This document shows positions 46,613 to 54,711 of a DNA stretch of 64,000 bases, one piece after another. The notes under the pieces were generated by a model that was not told the DNA's origin, made no database searches, and saw only the letters and a list, made by a program, of their open reading frames with translations. Origin of the DNA: Elysia chlorotica (lineage: Eukaryota > Mollusca > Gastropoda > Plakobranchidae); contig RQTK01000705.1 of assembly GCA_003991915.1 (NCBI GenBank), positions 205,019 to 269,018 on the forward strand, given 5' to 3'. Positions within the stretch are counted from its first letter, which is position 1; each line of letters starts with the position of its first letter. Position numbers and translations under genes: made by a program.

Positions 46613-49600
46613 TAATAATAATTATAACAACAATAATAATAATAATAATAATTAATAAAAGTTTTTAATGGTATTTACTTAGATATTTTGTACGCTAGTA
46701 GAATAATGTCTTACTGCTTGATTTTAGTTTTGACTATGACTTTGTAAGTCTGTGAGTGTGATTAACCTATGACTATCGTGTTCTTCTTGATAGGCACAAT
46801 TGATTTTCTGTTGAGTCGAAAGCCTCAAGCCCAGCTAGTCAGGGAAATGTATATCTTTAAAATTGTGCCGATGCTAAACCCAGATGGTGTTCTCAATGGC
46901 AAGTAAGTCTCATTCAGTTTGTTCTGGGGGGGGGTTTTGTCTTTATTAGCAATTTACAGTTTGTCATATTTAAGATTTTTATTTGCTGTTAAAGTATTAG
47001 CGTTTTGGTGTATGTGTAATATAAAAAAAAATGTTGTGCAGCTAAGGTTCAATGTCCATTATGATGGCGTAGTGGATTTTTAGGTAGAGCAAACCATTTT
47101 AAGGCTATTAAATAAAGAGTACAGAAATTTTTGGATTTGGGAAATTGTTTTTTTTTTTTTTTTCATTTTTAAACAAAAATTAGTTAAACCACTAATGTGA
47201 AAGGTGCATAGCAAAACAAGAATTATGCTTGAATTCTTAAACAACAACGCTACTCTGCCGTCCTAACGTAAAAAACTGCATATTCATAATTATGAAGAGC
47301 GCATGCACATTTTTTTTTCATAAGACGGCAGTGGTAGCAGTCCCATGTTTGTTTCATTATATCACTCTTGCAGCAGAGAGATCTGGGAAAACTTGTGGTG
47401 CATTTGACATGGAATGAGTTCAAAATACTTACTTGATTGTCTTTTCTACACTTGTGTAAAGCCTATTTTGATAAATGTAAAAAAATTATGTAAACTTTTA
47501 GAGACTCAGACCTGCCAACATTACGGTTTGGCTGTAATTTATAACGCCAAACTGGGGGACACAAGGCAGGTTGGACCTTGTCGCGTGGTTACTTATAGCC
47601 ACGTTGCTGACGGAGGAATCTTTCCCCTACGATAGCTTTTCATGAAACTGGGATACATGGTCTAGAAAATTGTGTTCTTTTTTTTTACGAGTGATTCTTT
47701 TCTCACCATCTTATTATTCCTTCAATTTTCTAGAAAGGGATATTATATCGGCTTCGTTTATAAAAAATCCGCAACCTATTTTACTCTCTTGGAATCAGTG
47801 GAATGTTCAATCACCAGCAAATTATTTTTACATTTTGCTTAATATTTTTAACCTTTCCTTTCCCAAGTCACCGTTCGTCACTTGTCGGAGAAGATTTGAA
47901 TCGGCGCTGGGGCAAACCATGCCGGATTCTCCACCCAACAATTTACCACACGAAAGGCCTTCTCTTGTACCTCAACATGGTCAACAAAACTCCAATGGTT
48001 TGATCACATTTCCATTTCATAATGCTTTTTTTATATATAATTTTGCTCTTAAGACAACTATGAACACTATTTTTTCTTCTTTGAGCTCCATCATTCTCTC
48101 ACACCACCACATGGCAAAGCTTTTATACTTTATTAACATCATCTTTCTCATCAATTTGTCATCTTCTGCGCTTCAAATTTCCTCCGTCTTGTTAACTTTG
48201 CTTGATGTGGTCCGCGGTGTATTTGCAGGTGTTTTGCGACTACCACGGCCACTCGCGGCGCAAGAATATCTTCATGTATGGCTGCGCACCGTCTCAGTCG
48301 TGGATCCAGAACGACGTTCACAATCCGTGCTGCACGGGCAACAAGTTCAACGACCTGAGCTTCAAGGTGAAACAGATAGTGGCCTCTACAAACGACTTTC
48401 TTGTTGTGATGGTGGACATTGGCAAGGGTGATATTTAAATATTTGAGATTTTTGTTTGGTTCCACATTGTTTAAAGGAGAACAAAAACATTTTTTATTGT
48501 AACATTTTTGGGAAGAAACACCAGCTTTAAATTTTGAAATTTTTTTTTTTAATTTTCAGATTCTGCCTCGTCTGCTGAACTCGACGTGTCCGTCGTTCTC
48601 CCTGAAGAACTGCAACTACGTGGTGGAGAAGGCCAAGGAGAACACGGCGCGCGTGGTGGTCTGGCGTCAGCTCAACGTCGTGCGCTCCTACACCATGGAG
48701 TCGAGTTACTGCGGCTGTGACGAGGGGAAGTACAAGGTCAGAGAAACTCATTTATTATGCAATATTCTCTCCATAAAAATCTGCACATTTTTAACAGCCT
48801 TGCATGTATGTTGTGTTGCAAGCTTTAGTTTTTAAGTTTCAATCTTTTTGTGAAATTGCAATTGAAATTGAAGTTTGAAATTTAGATTAGCTGAGGGGGG
48901 ACAACTATGAGAAAAAAATTTTGATCTTTGCAGTCGTTATCAAAATTGACTTTGATTTATAAGATGTGACCTCCCAAAGAGTGACACCTTGCTTACGTGT
49001 CTCAATGACCCATAGAGCTATGCTGGCTGGAATTTCGTCTCCTGGAAAAGGCACCCAAGCTTGACAGATGGAAAGGTAGGACCAGACTGAGAACACTCAC
49101 TGGCCCTCCAGGTTGGGGGTTGGCCGTCTCATACAAAATAAACACTGTTACAGAAACCGCAACAAATATCCACAACACCAGCCTGATTGAGGAGGAGTCC
49201 TCTACTGTAGACCTCATGAGAGTTACTCGTGAGAGCCCTAGGGAAGCTGGTGTGCCGAAAACTCTTCTGACGACCAAGAACAAGACCAGGATGGGGACCT
49301 GGAACATCAGAGAACGCTGTATGAGACTGGAAGAACAAGACTTGTCAATGGAAACACAATAATCCACTCTGGAAATGAAGAAGGTCAAGCCCACACGCAC
49401 ACATGGAGTCGCATTGCTTATGACACCTCAGGCAACACGGGCACTACTGTCCTGGGAACCTGTATCACTGAGGATTCTCACCTCAAGATTTAACTTGAGA
49501 TGCAGAAGAGTCACCATTATCCAGTGCTATGCTCCCACAAATGTAGCAGAGATCGAGGAGAAAGTGAGTCGGTGAACAACCAAGTCCCAAAGAGAGACAT

Positions 49601-52600
49601 GAGAATCTTGTTGGGAGACCTGAACGCTAAAGTAGGCACTGAACAACACAAACATGGAGCACATCACGGAACCGGAAATCAGAACTAGAATGGAACCTGG
49701 AAGTAAACAAACCTTTTTGTGATATTCCATTTGTTGAATTTGAGCAGTAATACTGAAGAAGAAGAAAAGTATAGTTAAATGTTGGACGTTTCTCTCTATG
49801 TTAGGCAACACGCCACACAGACGCACACACCAACAATTCTAACAATTATGTAGTTAAATGTTGGATTCCTTTCTGTATAAAACACACCACACAAGACGCA
49901 CACAAAAAAAATTATAAAAAATATATAGTTAAATGTTGGATAATACACTATATGATAAAAAAACAAGCAACACAGAACGCACACATCAACAATTCTAACA
50001 AGTATGTAGTTAAATGTTGGATTCCTTTCTGTATCCAACACACCACGCAGGACGCACACATCAAGAATTCTAACAAGTATGTAGTTAAATGTTGGATTCC
50101 TTTCTGTATCCAACACGCCACGCAGGACGCTCACATCAACACAGACATGCTGGAGGAGATGGGCCACTTGTTCTGCGAGACGCTGATCAAACTGGCGCGC
50201 CAGAAGGGAAGCAGCTACGACCAGCAGATGCCCTCGCTCGATGTGGACAGCACCGCGACGACTTCTGGCGGCGCCTCCTCCGAGATAGAGCTGTGAGTCT
50301 GTCTGCACATTTGTGTGTCTTATCTAGATAGAGCTGTGAGTCTGTCTGCACATTTGTGTGTCTGTTATCTAGATAGAGCTGTGAGTCTGTCTACACATTA
50401 TTGTGTCTGTTATCTAGATAGAGCTGTGAGTCTGTCTACAGATTTGTGTGTCTGTTATCTAGATAGAGCTGTGAGTCTGTCTACAGATTTGTGTGTCTTA
50501 TCTAGATAGAGCTGTGAGTCTGTCTACAGATTTGTGTGTCTGTTATCTAGATAGAGCTGTGAGTCTGTCTGCAGATTTGTGTGTCTGTTATCTAGATAGA
50601 GCTGTGAGTCTGTCTGCAGATTTGTGTGTCTGTTATCTAGATAGGGCTGTGAGTCTGTCTGCAGATTTGTGTGTCTGTTATCTAGATAGAGCTGTGAGTC
50701 TGTCTGCAGATTTGTGTGTCTGTTATCTAGATAGAGCTGTGAGTCTGTCTGCAGATTTGTGTGTCTGTTATCTAGATAGAGCTGTGAGTCTGTCTGCAGA
50801 TTTGTGTGTCTGTTATCTAGATAGAGCTGTGAGTCTGTCTGCAGATTTGTGGACAGCACCGCTACGACTTCTGGCGGCGCCTCCTCCGAGATAGAGCTGT
50901 GAGTCTGTCTGCAGATTTGTGTGTCTTATCTAGATAGAGCTGTGAGTCTGTCTGCAGATTTGTGTGTCTGTTATCTAGATAGAGCTGTGAGTCTGTCTGC
51001 AGATTTGTGTGTCTGTTATCTAGATAGGGCTGTGAGTCTGTCTACAGATTTGTGTGTCTGTTATCTAGATAGAGCTGTGAGTCTGTCTGCAGATTTGTGT
51101 GTCTGTTATCTAGATAGGGCTGTGAGTCTGTCTGCAGATTTGTGTGTCTGTTATCTAGATAGGGCTGTGAGTCTGTCTGCAGATTTGTGTGTCTTATCTA
51201 GATAGAGCTGTGAGTCTGTCTGCAGATTTGTGTGTCTGTTATCTAGATAGGGCTGTGAGTCTGTCTGCAGATTTGTGTGTCTGTTATCTAGATAGAGCTG
51301 ATTCTGTGTGTCTGTTATCTAGATAGAGCTGTGAGTCTGTCTGCAGATTTGTGTGTCTGTTATCTAGATAGAGCTGTGAGTCTGTCTGCAGATTTGTGTG
51401 TCTGTTATCTAGATAGAGCTGTGAGTCTGTCTGCAGATTTGTGTGTCTGTTATCTAGATAGAGCTGTGAGTCTGTCTGCAGATTTGTGTGTCTGTTATCT
51501 AGATAGAGCTGTGAGTCTGTCTGCAGATTTGTGTGTCTGTTATCTAGATAGAGCTGTGAGTCTGTCTGCAGATTTGTGTGTCTGTTATCTAGATAGAGCT
51601 GTGAGTCTGTCTACAGATTTGTGTGTCTGTTATCTAGATAGAGCTGTGAGTCTGTCTACAGATTTGTGTGTCTGTTATCTAGGAAGGGCTGTGAGTCTGT
51701 CTACACATTATTCTGTCTTTTCTAGGAAGGGCTGTGTGTATCTCATCTATCAATGTTGACTATGGGTTGGGAAAAGTTTTGAACCATCTGAAACTAGTTT
51801 AACTTCTAGGTTTTCTGCTCTCTCTTCCTCTCTCCGGGTTTGACGTCTCCTAGGTTCCCCTGAGGGATCCTCTACGGCGATTGCTCCTAGGTTTTCAAGG
51901 AGGCCAATATTATAATTATGTATATTATATATATACAGTGGTCTCCGCCTAAGAACGTGCCCCTCAGGAGACAAGTATAGCGGGTTCTTAGAGGGTGCAC
52001 CTTCTGAGGGGAGAAGAAAATAAGCCTGGGCATCTGTAAACAAGTGATTCCTCCTCAAAGGGGGTTATTGCGTTTTTGTTTTGTTTTTGTTTTTTTGGTT
52101 GTTTTTTTTTTAATCTAACTGTGGGTCTTCAGTTCTCTATTTCCAAACACTCAAATATTGAGATGACTGAACTCACAGTCCTCACATCAGTCTGTAGAAT
52201 GCAGTCATTTGTAAAGAAAAGTACATGTATTCTTTGTTAAAAGAAAACGAATTTCTCTCTTAGTTTAATGTCCTAGTTTCTGTATATAAAAAAAATCGGT
52301 TTTTTTAAGAGGTGGATAAAGAAAGCTGACACTGACTCAACCAGTAGGGAAAAAAGCAGCGGTTTAAGCAGGGGTTGAATCCGTAGCTCTCTAAATAGAG
52401 GCTGTGCGCTCTACCCTTGGGCCAAAGAGAAAGGAGAGATAGACAAACTTACAGACAGAGCCAAGGAGAGACAGCATCAGGGAAAGAGAGAACGAAAGGA
52501 ATAAAAGAAAGGAGAGAAAAAAGGAAAGATAAAAATAAAGAGATAGAGAAAGGAAAGATTTAGGAGAAAGAGAGATCGGAAAGATAAAGGGGGTGAGGTG

Positions 52601-52717
52601 AAAAGAAACGGAGAGAGTGAGACGGTCAGAGATAGAAAATGAGAGAGAGAAGGAAAGAAAGAATAGTGAGATAGAGAAAGGTTAGAGAGAAAAGAAAGTG
52701 ATTGAAATATAAAGGGG

Positions 52718-52755
<38 letters not shown>

Positions 52756-53972
52756 GAGAGAGAGAGCGGGAGAGGAGGGAGAGAGAGAGTGTGCGCACAT
52801 CCTTTTAGGGTCAGTCAGTTAACGAATGAGTGATTGGCACATTGTTGAGTATCCGGAAGGAGTGGTGGGCGGGATTTAAAAAATTGGAGTGCTTGTTGAC
52901 TGGTCGAGTCATGTTTACTCCTCAGTGATTGACTTACCTACCCACTCTCGCGTAAGGAAAACAACTGCTGTCCACCTATGATTTTTATTTAGGGACAGGC
53001 CATACTTATAGGGGGAGGGGTTTAGCCCCGTCTGTTAACATCCTGAATGTAAAACTCTCTGAGTCTCCTGACTTTAGAGCCACAGATGTCGCGAGTCGGC
53101 GTGACAGAGAGATGGCGGAAGGAAGATTTCTCTGATCTTCTGACGTGGTTCTAGCCTAGACTACTGGTTGCAAAGGTTCACAGGCTTGTGTATTTTCACC
53201 CCCTACTTCTCTCCCCCATCTGATCGCATGTATTCAGATATGCTCTTAGATGACTATAGAAATAATCACTAGGCTGGGTAAGGTAGAATCAAAATGCTTT
53301 GGTTCGAAAAAAAAAAAGATTTTTTTTTATTTAACGAGCTGTCTCAAAACAGATTCTTAGACTTAATGTGAGGCAAATAGCGGGTTTGGAGAGGGCTAAA
53401 TTAAAGAGGAAAAATATTTTGTTCAAAGGGGTAGCGGGTTTGAAGATGGAATGGGTTCATATATATATTTATTTATATAAAAGATTAGAAAAATATAACT
53501 GTGCTTTGTACATTAGGGAAAAACATCAATTTTGTATCGCATTCTATGTTTTGGATACAGTTTAAAATCTGGCTTTTGAGAGATATTGTCTGCATATGTC
53601 ACTGAGTTTATTTCAGTGTGAACAGATTTCATCTTCTATGAAGCAAAACTATAATACAATGCCTGCAAATTAGATTTTACTAAATTTCCCATTGCTCTCT
53701 GACACACATTGCAACATTGTTGAATATTTGGTCATCTCAATGAGACACTTGCCCCAAGGGAAATTATGCTGGATCTTTTATTGTTACTGTAGCATACTTT
53801 TGATGGTGTTAGTTGGCTTGGGCAGTAGAGGGTGATGTGTGTTAGCGAAAGGTCCAATGGTAATTCCTCGAGCAGATTTTCCATATTTTGACTTACCTAA
53901 AAAGCTGAGAGTGACAGCTTGTTGTCACATCACCACATCAGCACATTAATAAAGACCGAGACTACAACTGAA

Positions 53973-54034
<62 letters not shown>

Positions 54035-54234
54035 GTACATTTTTATAGCGCTTTATGCCGAGTTTGTGGTAAACCTGTGGACCTTGATCCTCCTAGTAAA
54101 TGGTGTGTTTTTTTTTTCTTTTTTCTCCCAGGGATGACGTGGAGGAGATTAGCAGCTTGTCCCTGAGGACAGAGATGAGGAGGAGGAGGAGTTTGATGAT
54201 GAGGAGGACTACGAATGATAATACTGAAACATGA
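27307..54234 (+). CDS. AGTPBP1: Cytosolic carboxypeptidase 1, tubulin deglutamylase (complete)
   Basis: M14-family zinc carboxypeptidase (CCP1/Nna1) that shortens polyglutamate side chains and C-terminal glutamates of tubulin in the cytosol. Coding exons: 27307-27350, 28221-28351, 28587-28654, 29176-29242, 29823-29972, 30797-30928, 31404-31535, 32039-32185, 33016-33252, 36020-36135, 38697-38792, 40006-40183, 40424-40764, 41172-41368, 42085-42231, 42658-42739, 43662-43818, 44166-44398, 44806-44959, 46275-46346, 46794-46902, 47868-47997, 48229-48366, 48560-48736, 50126-50292, 54132-54234. I number them 2-27, counting the putative 5' exon as 1. They total 3705 nt, or 1234 residues; human CCP1 is 1226. 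All junctions are GT/AG with consistent phase. Zinc ligands are H949, E952 and H1046, the 97-residue spacing being the same as in human CCP1; the catalytic base is E1133. Introns carry many minisatellites, but the reading frame is intact. Confidence 0.96.
28700..29030 (-). mobile_element. Decayed LINE ORF2 end, RTE/CFDP2-like
   Basis: The minus strand reads [20 protein letters not shown] then [16 protein letters not shown], a stop, and [19 protein letters not shown] and [11 protein letters not shown]. This is the typical C-terminal end of endonuclease/RT LINE proteins. The in-frame stop after GRMEG shows it is dead. It lies antisense in the AGTPBP1 intron after exon 4. Confidence 0.75.
29519..29660. 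repeat. Microsatellite (CT)n
   Basis: About 130 bp of nearly pure CT, briefly interrupted by ccttgaaact, in an AGTPBP1 intron. A pyrimidine-rich copy of dispersed repeat B follows. Confidence 0.95.
29720..29775 (+). mobile_element. Dispersed repeat family B, copy 2
   Basis: Contains ctctccgggtttaacgtctc and ctaggttcccctgggggatc, closely matching 51828-51872 and the reverse complement of 16815-16870. It lies about 50 nt upstream of the AGTPBP1 exon 6 acceptor. Confidence 0.65.
30400..30480. mobile_element. Fragment with a LINE/SINE 3'-end signature
   Basis: tttatagagcgccatttaca and ctcaaggcgcttttaca resemble the conserved 3' ends of the CR1/L2-like elements seen elsewhere here (compare 37330-37380 and 54040-54055). 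It is too short to classify. Confidence 0.35.
31104..31392. repeat. Minisatellite, 40-bp unit (7 copies), carrying branch-point-like motifs
   Basis: The unit is gtaacaactagactgactat then gactatgacggactaacgct; the last two copies lack 9 bp. It ends 11 nt before the AGTPBP1 exon 8 acceptor (AG at 31402/31403). Each unit contains gactaac, a close match to the branch-point consensus; in the last copy its A (31384) is 19 nt from the AG. Confidence 0.94.
32390..32998. repeat. Minisatellite, 21-bp unit, about 28 copies, abutting the exon 10 acceptor
   Basis: The unit is tacttgctatattgtacaaa plus one base, with acaga/acaaa variants and occasional insertions. A larger-scale period is visible: the block near 32460-32650 resembles 32820-33000. 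The array runs to within about 17 nt of the AGTPBP1 exon 10 acceptor (AG at 33014/33015), leaving only a short C-run as the pyrimidine tract. Confidence 0.94.
33555..33692 (+). CDS. AGTPBP1: Candidate 46-codon cassette exon of AGTPBP1
   Basis: Lies in the 2.8-kb intron after exon 10. It has a good acceptor (ttttcactgtcag), an open frame in the phase of the gene ([18 protein letters not shown] ... [13 protein letters not shown]) and a donor at gtaacg. It is 138 nt long with phase 1 at both ends, so inclusion would add 46 residues without a shift. The codon pattern looks protein-like, but I know of no matching segment in other CCP1 proteins. It may be an alternative exon or chance. Confidence 0.4.
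33700..34930. other. AGTPBP1 intron 10, mostly unrecognised
   Basis: T-rich DNA with a small direct repeat (aaaagcttttgcaccagctg, twice near 33814 and 33843). No exon, TE core or RNA gene was recognised up to the dispersed repeat at 34955. Confidence 0.5.
34955..35165 (+). mobile_element. Dispersed repeat family A, copy 2
   Basis: Carries gggatgtgcatgttg, gaaaggagtgacccc, accaatctg and gcctttcttg in the same order as the minus-strand copy at 3690-3965, with scattered substitutions and a short insertion. Located in AGTPBP1 intron 10. Confidence 0.6.
36020..40764 (+). CDS. AGTPBP1: AGTPBP1 exons 11-14: acidic and low-complexity linker
   Basis: Residues about 370-613. Exon 11 encodes a strongly acidic stretch ([19 protein letters not shown]). 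Exon 12 encodes [20 protein letters not shown] then [12 protein letters not shown], and exon 13 [18 protein letters not shown] and onward. Exon 14 is a basic, Ser/Gln/Arg-rich stretch ([14 protein letters not shown]) likely to be disordered. Exons 12 and 13 each begin at the very edge of a minisatellite that supplies the pyrimidine tract or the acceptor. Confidence 0.9.
36286..36507. repeat. Higher-order direct repeat, copy 1
   Basis: About 222 bp starting gtattgttttgtgaatccta and ending gatctctcgtgg, repeated almost exactly at 37068-37289 around a minisatellite block. Its last 77 bp occur a third time at 38133-38209, beyond an inserted LINE. Confidence 0.88.
36541..37066. repeat. Minisatellite, 75/84-bp units, block 1
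   Basis: Units contain gaccatcagctcaatcgtcc, acactccgatacatgcctct and attctctccccctttcc; an optional 9-bp ccaaccttt makes the 84-bp form. Both lengths are multiples of three, giving long artefactual frames. The same array continues as block 2 at 38220. Confidence 0.94.
37296..38132 (-). mobile_element. 5'-truncated LINE insertion, RT C-terminal end (CR1/L2/Jockey-like)
   Basis: The minus strand encodes an uninterrupted RT end: [71 protein letters not shown] and [15 protein letters not shown], with the stop at 37652-37654. The 3' region ends in a conserved stem-like motif (aaatgcgcaatataaatgca) and an (ATT)n tail at 37296-37326. It is flanked by 77-bp direct repeats (37213-37289 and 38133-38209). 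The intact frame suggests a young insertion. A (CA)-rich stretch lies at 37470-37610. Confidence 0.85.
38220..38690. repeat. Minisatellite, 75/84-bp units, block 2, abutting the exon 12 acceptor
   Basis: Same units as 36541-37066. The final unit (tacatgcctctattatctcc then ccctccccaatctctccagc) provides the pyrimidine tract of the AGTPBP1 exon 12 acceptor (AG at 38695/38696). Every unit contains an equivalent tract (attctctccccctttcc) but without the closing AG. Confidence 0.93.
39255..40005. repeat. Minisatellite, 27/46-bp units, duplicating the exon 13 acceptor
   Basis: Alternating units of tcattgctgtgtgttattgt-cttgttt and of cagccacaatctctagcgtc-acttgctgtg. The real AGTPBP1 exon 13 acceptor (tattgtcttgtttcag, AG at 40004/40005) is the last of about nine identical copies; others are followed by ccacaatctc instead of ccaatgcccc. 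All the decoys lie upstream within 750 bp. Confidence 0.94.
41172..50292 (+). CDS. AGTPBP1: AGTPBP1 exons 15-26: M14 N-domain and catalytic carboxypeptidase domain
   Basis: Residues about 614-1200. The N-domain includes [38 protein letters not shown] and [12 protein letters not shown]. The catalytic core has [19 protein letters not shown] (zinc ligands H949 and E952), [25 protein letters not shown] (substrate binding), and [18 protein letters not shown] (third ligand H1046). It ends with [20 protein letters not shown] (catalytic E1133) and [20 protein letters not shown]. All expected active-site residues are present, so the enzyme should be active. Exon 26 is bounded on both sides by minisatellites. 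Confidence 0.96.
41341..41406. repeat. AGTPBP1: Two-copy 28-bp duplication across the exon 15 donor
   Basis: The last 15 nt of AGTPBP1 exon 15 and its donor (ttggagttcaaag then gtaacttaatc) are repeated once immediately downstream, giving two equivalent donors 28 nt apart. It is a minimal version of the larger donor-bearing arrays in the window. Confidence 0.93.
41805..41995. repeat. Degenerate tandem repeat, about 65-75 bp, 3 copies
   Basis: Copies share actttttcaatcaattttct and gctatttt/gccattctagagt. They lie about 90-280 nt upstream of the AGTPBP1 exon 16 acceptor and are considerably eroded. Confidence 0.7.
43245..43575. repeat. Minisatellite, 29-bp unit, about 10 copies
   Basis: The unit is ggttggtgaggaactatgtg plus acaaagata, interrupted once by gggatggatgaggaagagaa. 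It ends about 90 nt upstream of AGTPBP1 exon 18. The unit carries no evident splice signal of that border. Confidence 0.93.
44962..45765. repeat. Minisatellite, 46-bp unit, about 17 copies, starting at the exon 20 donor
   Basis: The unit is tttgacgagggctgggctcg, ctcagcttgcaaagctccaa, atatgg. The first copy begins at the sixth base of the intron after AGTPBP1 exon 20 (ATGC then gtgagtttgacgag), so the donor borders the array exactly. Later copies have atatggtttgacgag in place of gtgagtttgacgag, so they lack the donor GT. Several units are shortened by 10-15 bp. Confidence 0.93.
46495..46660. repeat. Microsatellite (AAT/AAAAT)n
   Basis: About 160 bp of AAT-type repeats in an AGTPBP1 intron. 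Comparable tracts lie at 53969-54034 and 59640-59695. Confidence 0.95.
47508..47705 (+). mobile_element. Dispersed repeat family A, copy 3 (rearranged)
   Basis: Contains cattacggtttggctgtaat (as at 4290-4400, minus), ggcaggttggacc and catgaaactggg (as at 3690-3850, minus), then gagtgattctttt. The order differs from the copy at 3.7-4.4 kb. Located in AGTPBP1 intron 22. Confidence 0.5.
49093..49700 (+). mobile_element. Decayed LINE fragment: AP-endonuclease domain, CFDP2/RTE-like
   Basis: Plus-strand pieces in two or three frames read [13 protein letters not shown] (endonuclease motif I), [40 protein letters not shown] and, after a frameshift near 49560, [20 protein letters not shown]. The order and motifs are those of the N-terminal endonuclease domain of RTE/CFDP2-like LINE proteins. 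An internal stop (49360-49362) and the frameshift mark it as dead. It lies in AGTPBP1 intron 25 in sense orientation. Confidence 0.85.
49800..50140. repeat. AGTPBP1: Minisatellite, about 75-bp unit, about 4 copies, duplicating the exon 26 acceptor and exon start
   Basis: Each unit contains an acceptor-like caccacgcag followed by gacgcacacatcaa, then aattctaacaagtatgtagt and taaatgttggattcctttct. The last unit is the real acceptor and first bases of AGTPBP1 exon 26 (cacgccacgcag then GACGCTCACATCAAC, AG at 50124/50125). The two proximal units are open in the gene's frame, so use of an upstream copy would add 25 residues per unit. Outer copies have mutated acceptor sequence (cacacaagac, caacacagaac). 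Confidence 0.92.
50282..51735. repeat. AGTPBP1: Minisatellite, 45-bp unit, about 31 copies, duplicating the exon 26 donor
   Basis: The unit is gatagagctgtgagtctgtc, tgcagatttgtgtgtctgtt, atcta. Each starts with the end of AGTPBP1 exon 26 and its donor (GAGATAGAGCT then gtgagt, gt at 50293). A longer piece of exon 26 (ggacagcaccgctacgactt and on, to gatagagct) is copied inside the array at 50851-50897. Reading through any donor gives GAG CTG TGA, a stop just after the normal last residues of the exon. Units differ by single changes (gggctg, ctacag). Confidence 0.95.
51825..51880 (+). mobile_element. Dispersed repeat family B, copy 3
   Basis: Contains tctccgggtttgacgtctcc, taggttcccctgagggatcc; see 29720-29775 and 16815-16870. 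Confidence 0.65.
51937..52070 (+). mobile_element. Possible DNA-transposon (pogo/Tigger-like) terminal fragment
   Basis: cagtggtctccgcctaagaa and onward follows TATATA. The layout (CAGT..., then a paired cctcaggag ... cttctgagggg and repeated gggttcttag) resembles pogo/Tigger-type termini with a TA target. No transposase or opposite end was seen. Confidence 0.3.
52115..52430 (-). mobile_element. tRNA-derived SINE, copy 2
   Basis: The minus-strand head aagggtagagcgcacagcct then gagagctacggattcaaccc is tRNA-like. The body matches 20285-20595 (acatcagtct, aagaaaagta, attctttgtt, gacactgactcaaccagt in plus reading). It is followed on the plus strand by a long purine tract. Confidence 0.72.
52430..52795. 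repeat. Purine-rich (GA/GAAA)n tract
   Basis: About 360 bp almost entirely A and G on the plus strand, ending in pure (GA)n at 52715-52785. It lies in the last AGTPBP1 intron and could form triplex or slipped structures. No coding sense is evident. Confidence 0.9.
52800..53965. other. Last AGTPBP1 intron, nothing further recognised
   Basis: No repeat array, TE core or extra exon was recognised between the purine tract and the (AAT)n microsatellite at 53969-54034. That microsatellite is followed by ttttatagcgctttatgccg, which looks like a LINE 3' end in the minus orientation. Confidence 0.5.
54132..54234 (+). CDS. AGTPBP1: AGTPBP1 last coding exon
   Basis: The acceptor tttttctcccag follows a long pyrimidine run. 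In the frame set by exon 26 it encodes [20 protein letters not shown] and onward, ending at TGA 54232-54234. In the +2 frame the same bases read [17 protein letters not shown] then TGA at 54216-54218. That acidic tail is more typical of CCP1 ends, so a one-base difference or another splice site is possible. A near copy of the exon's 3' half and following bases recurs at 54257-54310. Confidence 0.7.
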
Positions 54235-54711
54235 GCAACTTCAAGCAGTAATTGTGATGATGATGAGGAGGACTACGAATGATAACTTCAAGCAGTAATT
54301 GTGATGATGATGATAAGTAGAAGGAGGAGGAGGAGGAGAAGAAGGAGAGAAAATACATGCAGGCACTGTGAATGATGCCAACATTTTATCAAGCATTTGT
54401 CTTTCTTCTAATGATCTGGGGATGAGCATGGTTTATCTCACACAAATTTAAGAATTTTGTCTTTATTCTGCATCTATAAAAAGAAAAGTTCAATACTGAA
54501 GCTTGACTTGAAAGTAACAGATGATTCCAATGCTTCATGTCGTGGGTTGTTTAGTGTCTCTAAGCATTTTGTTGTAGACTTTAAGTAACTACTGCTGATT
54601 GTTTTCGTAATCAAGTGATGTCTCTGTGCGTTTTAGTGGAATGAAGTCTGAGCTCTGGGAAGTTTTCTATTTTACTTTTGTCACGATCCTTTCCTACACG
54701 TAGGCTAATCA

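Noticed and set aside
50315..51759. Repeated [15 protein letters not shown] protein
   Set aside because: A 45-bp minisatellite derived from a splice junction. In the gene's own frame each unit has a stop.
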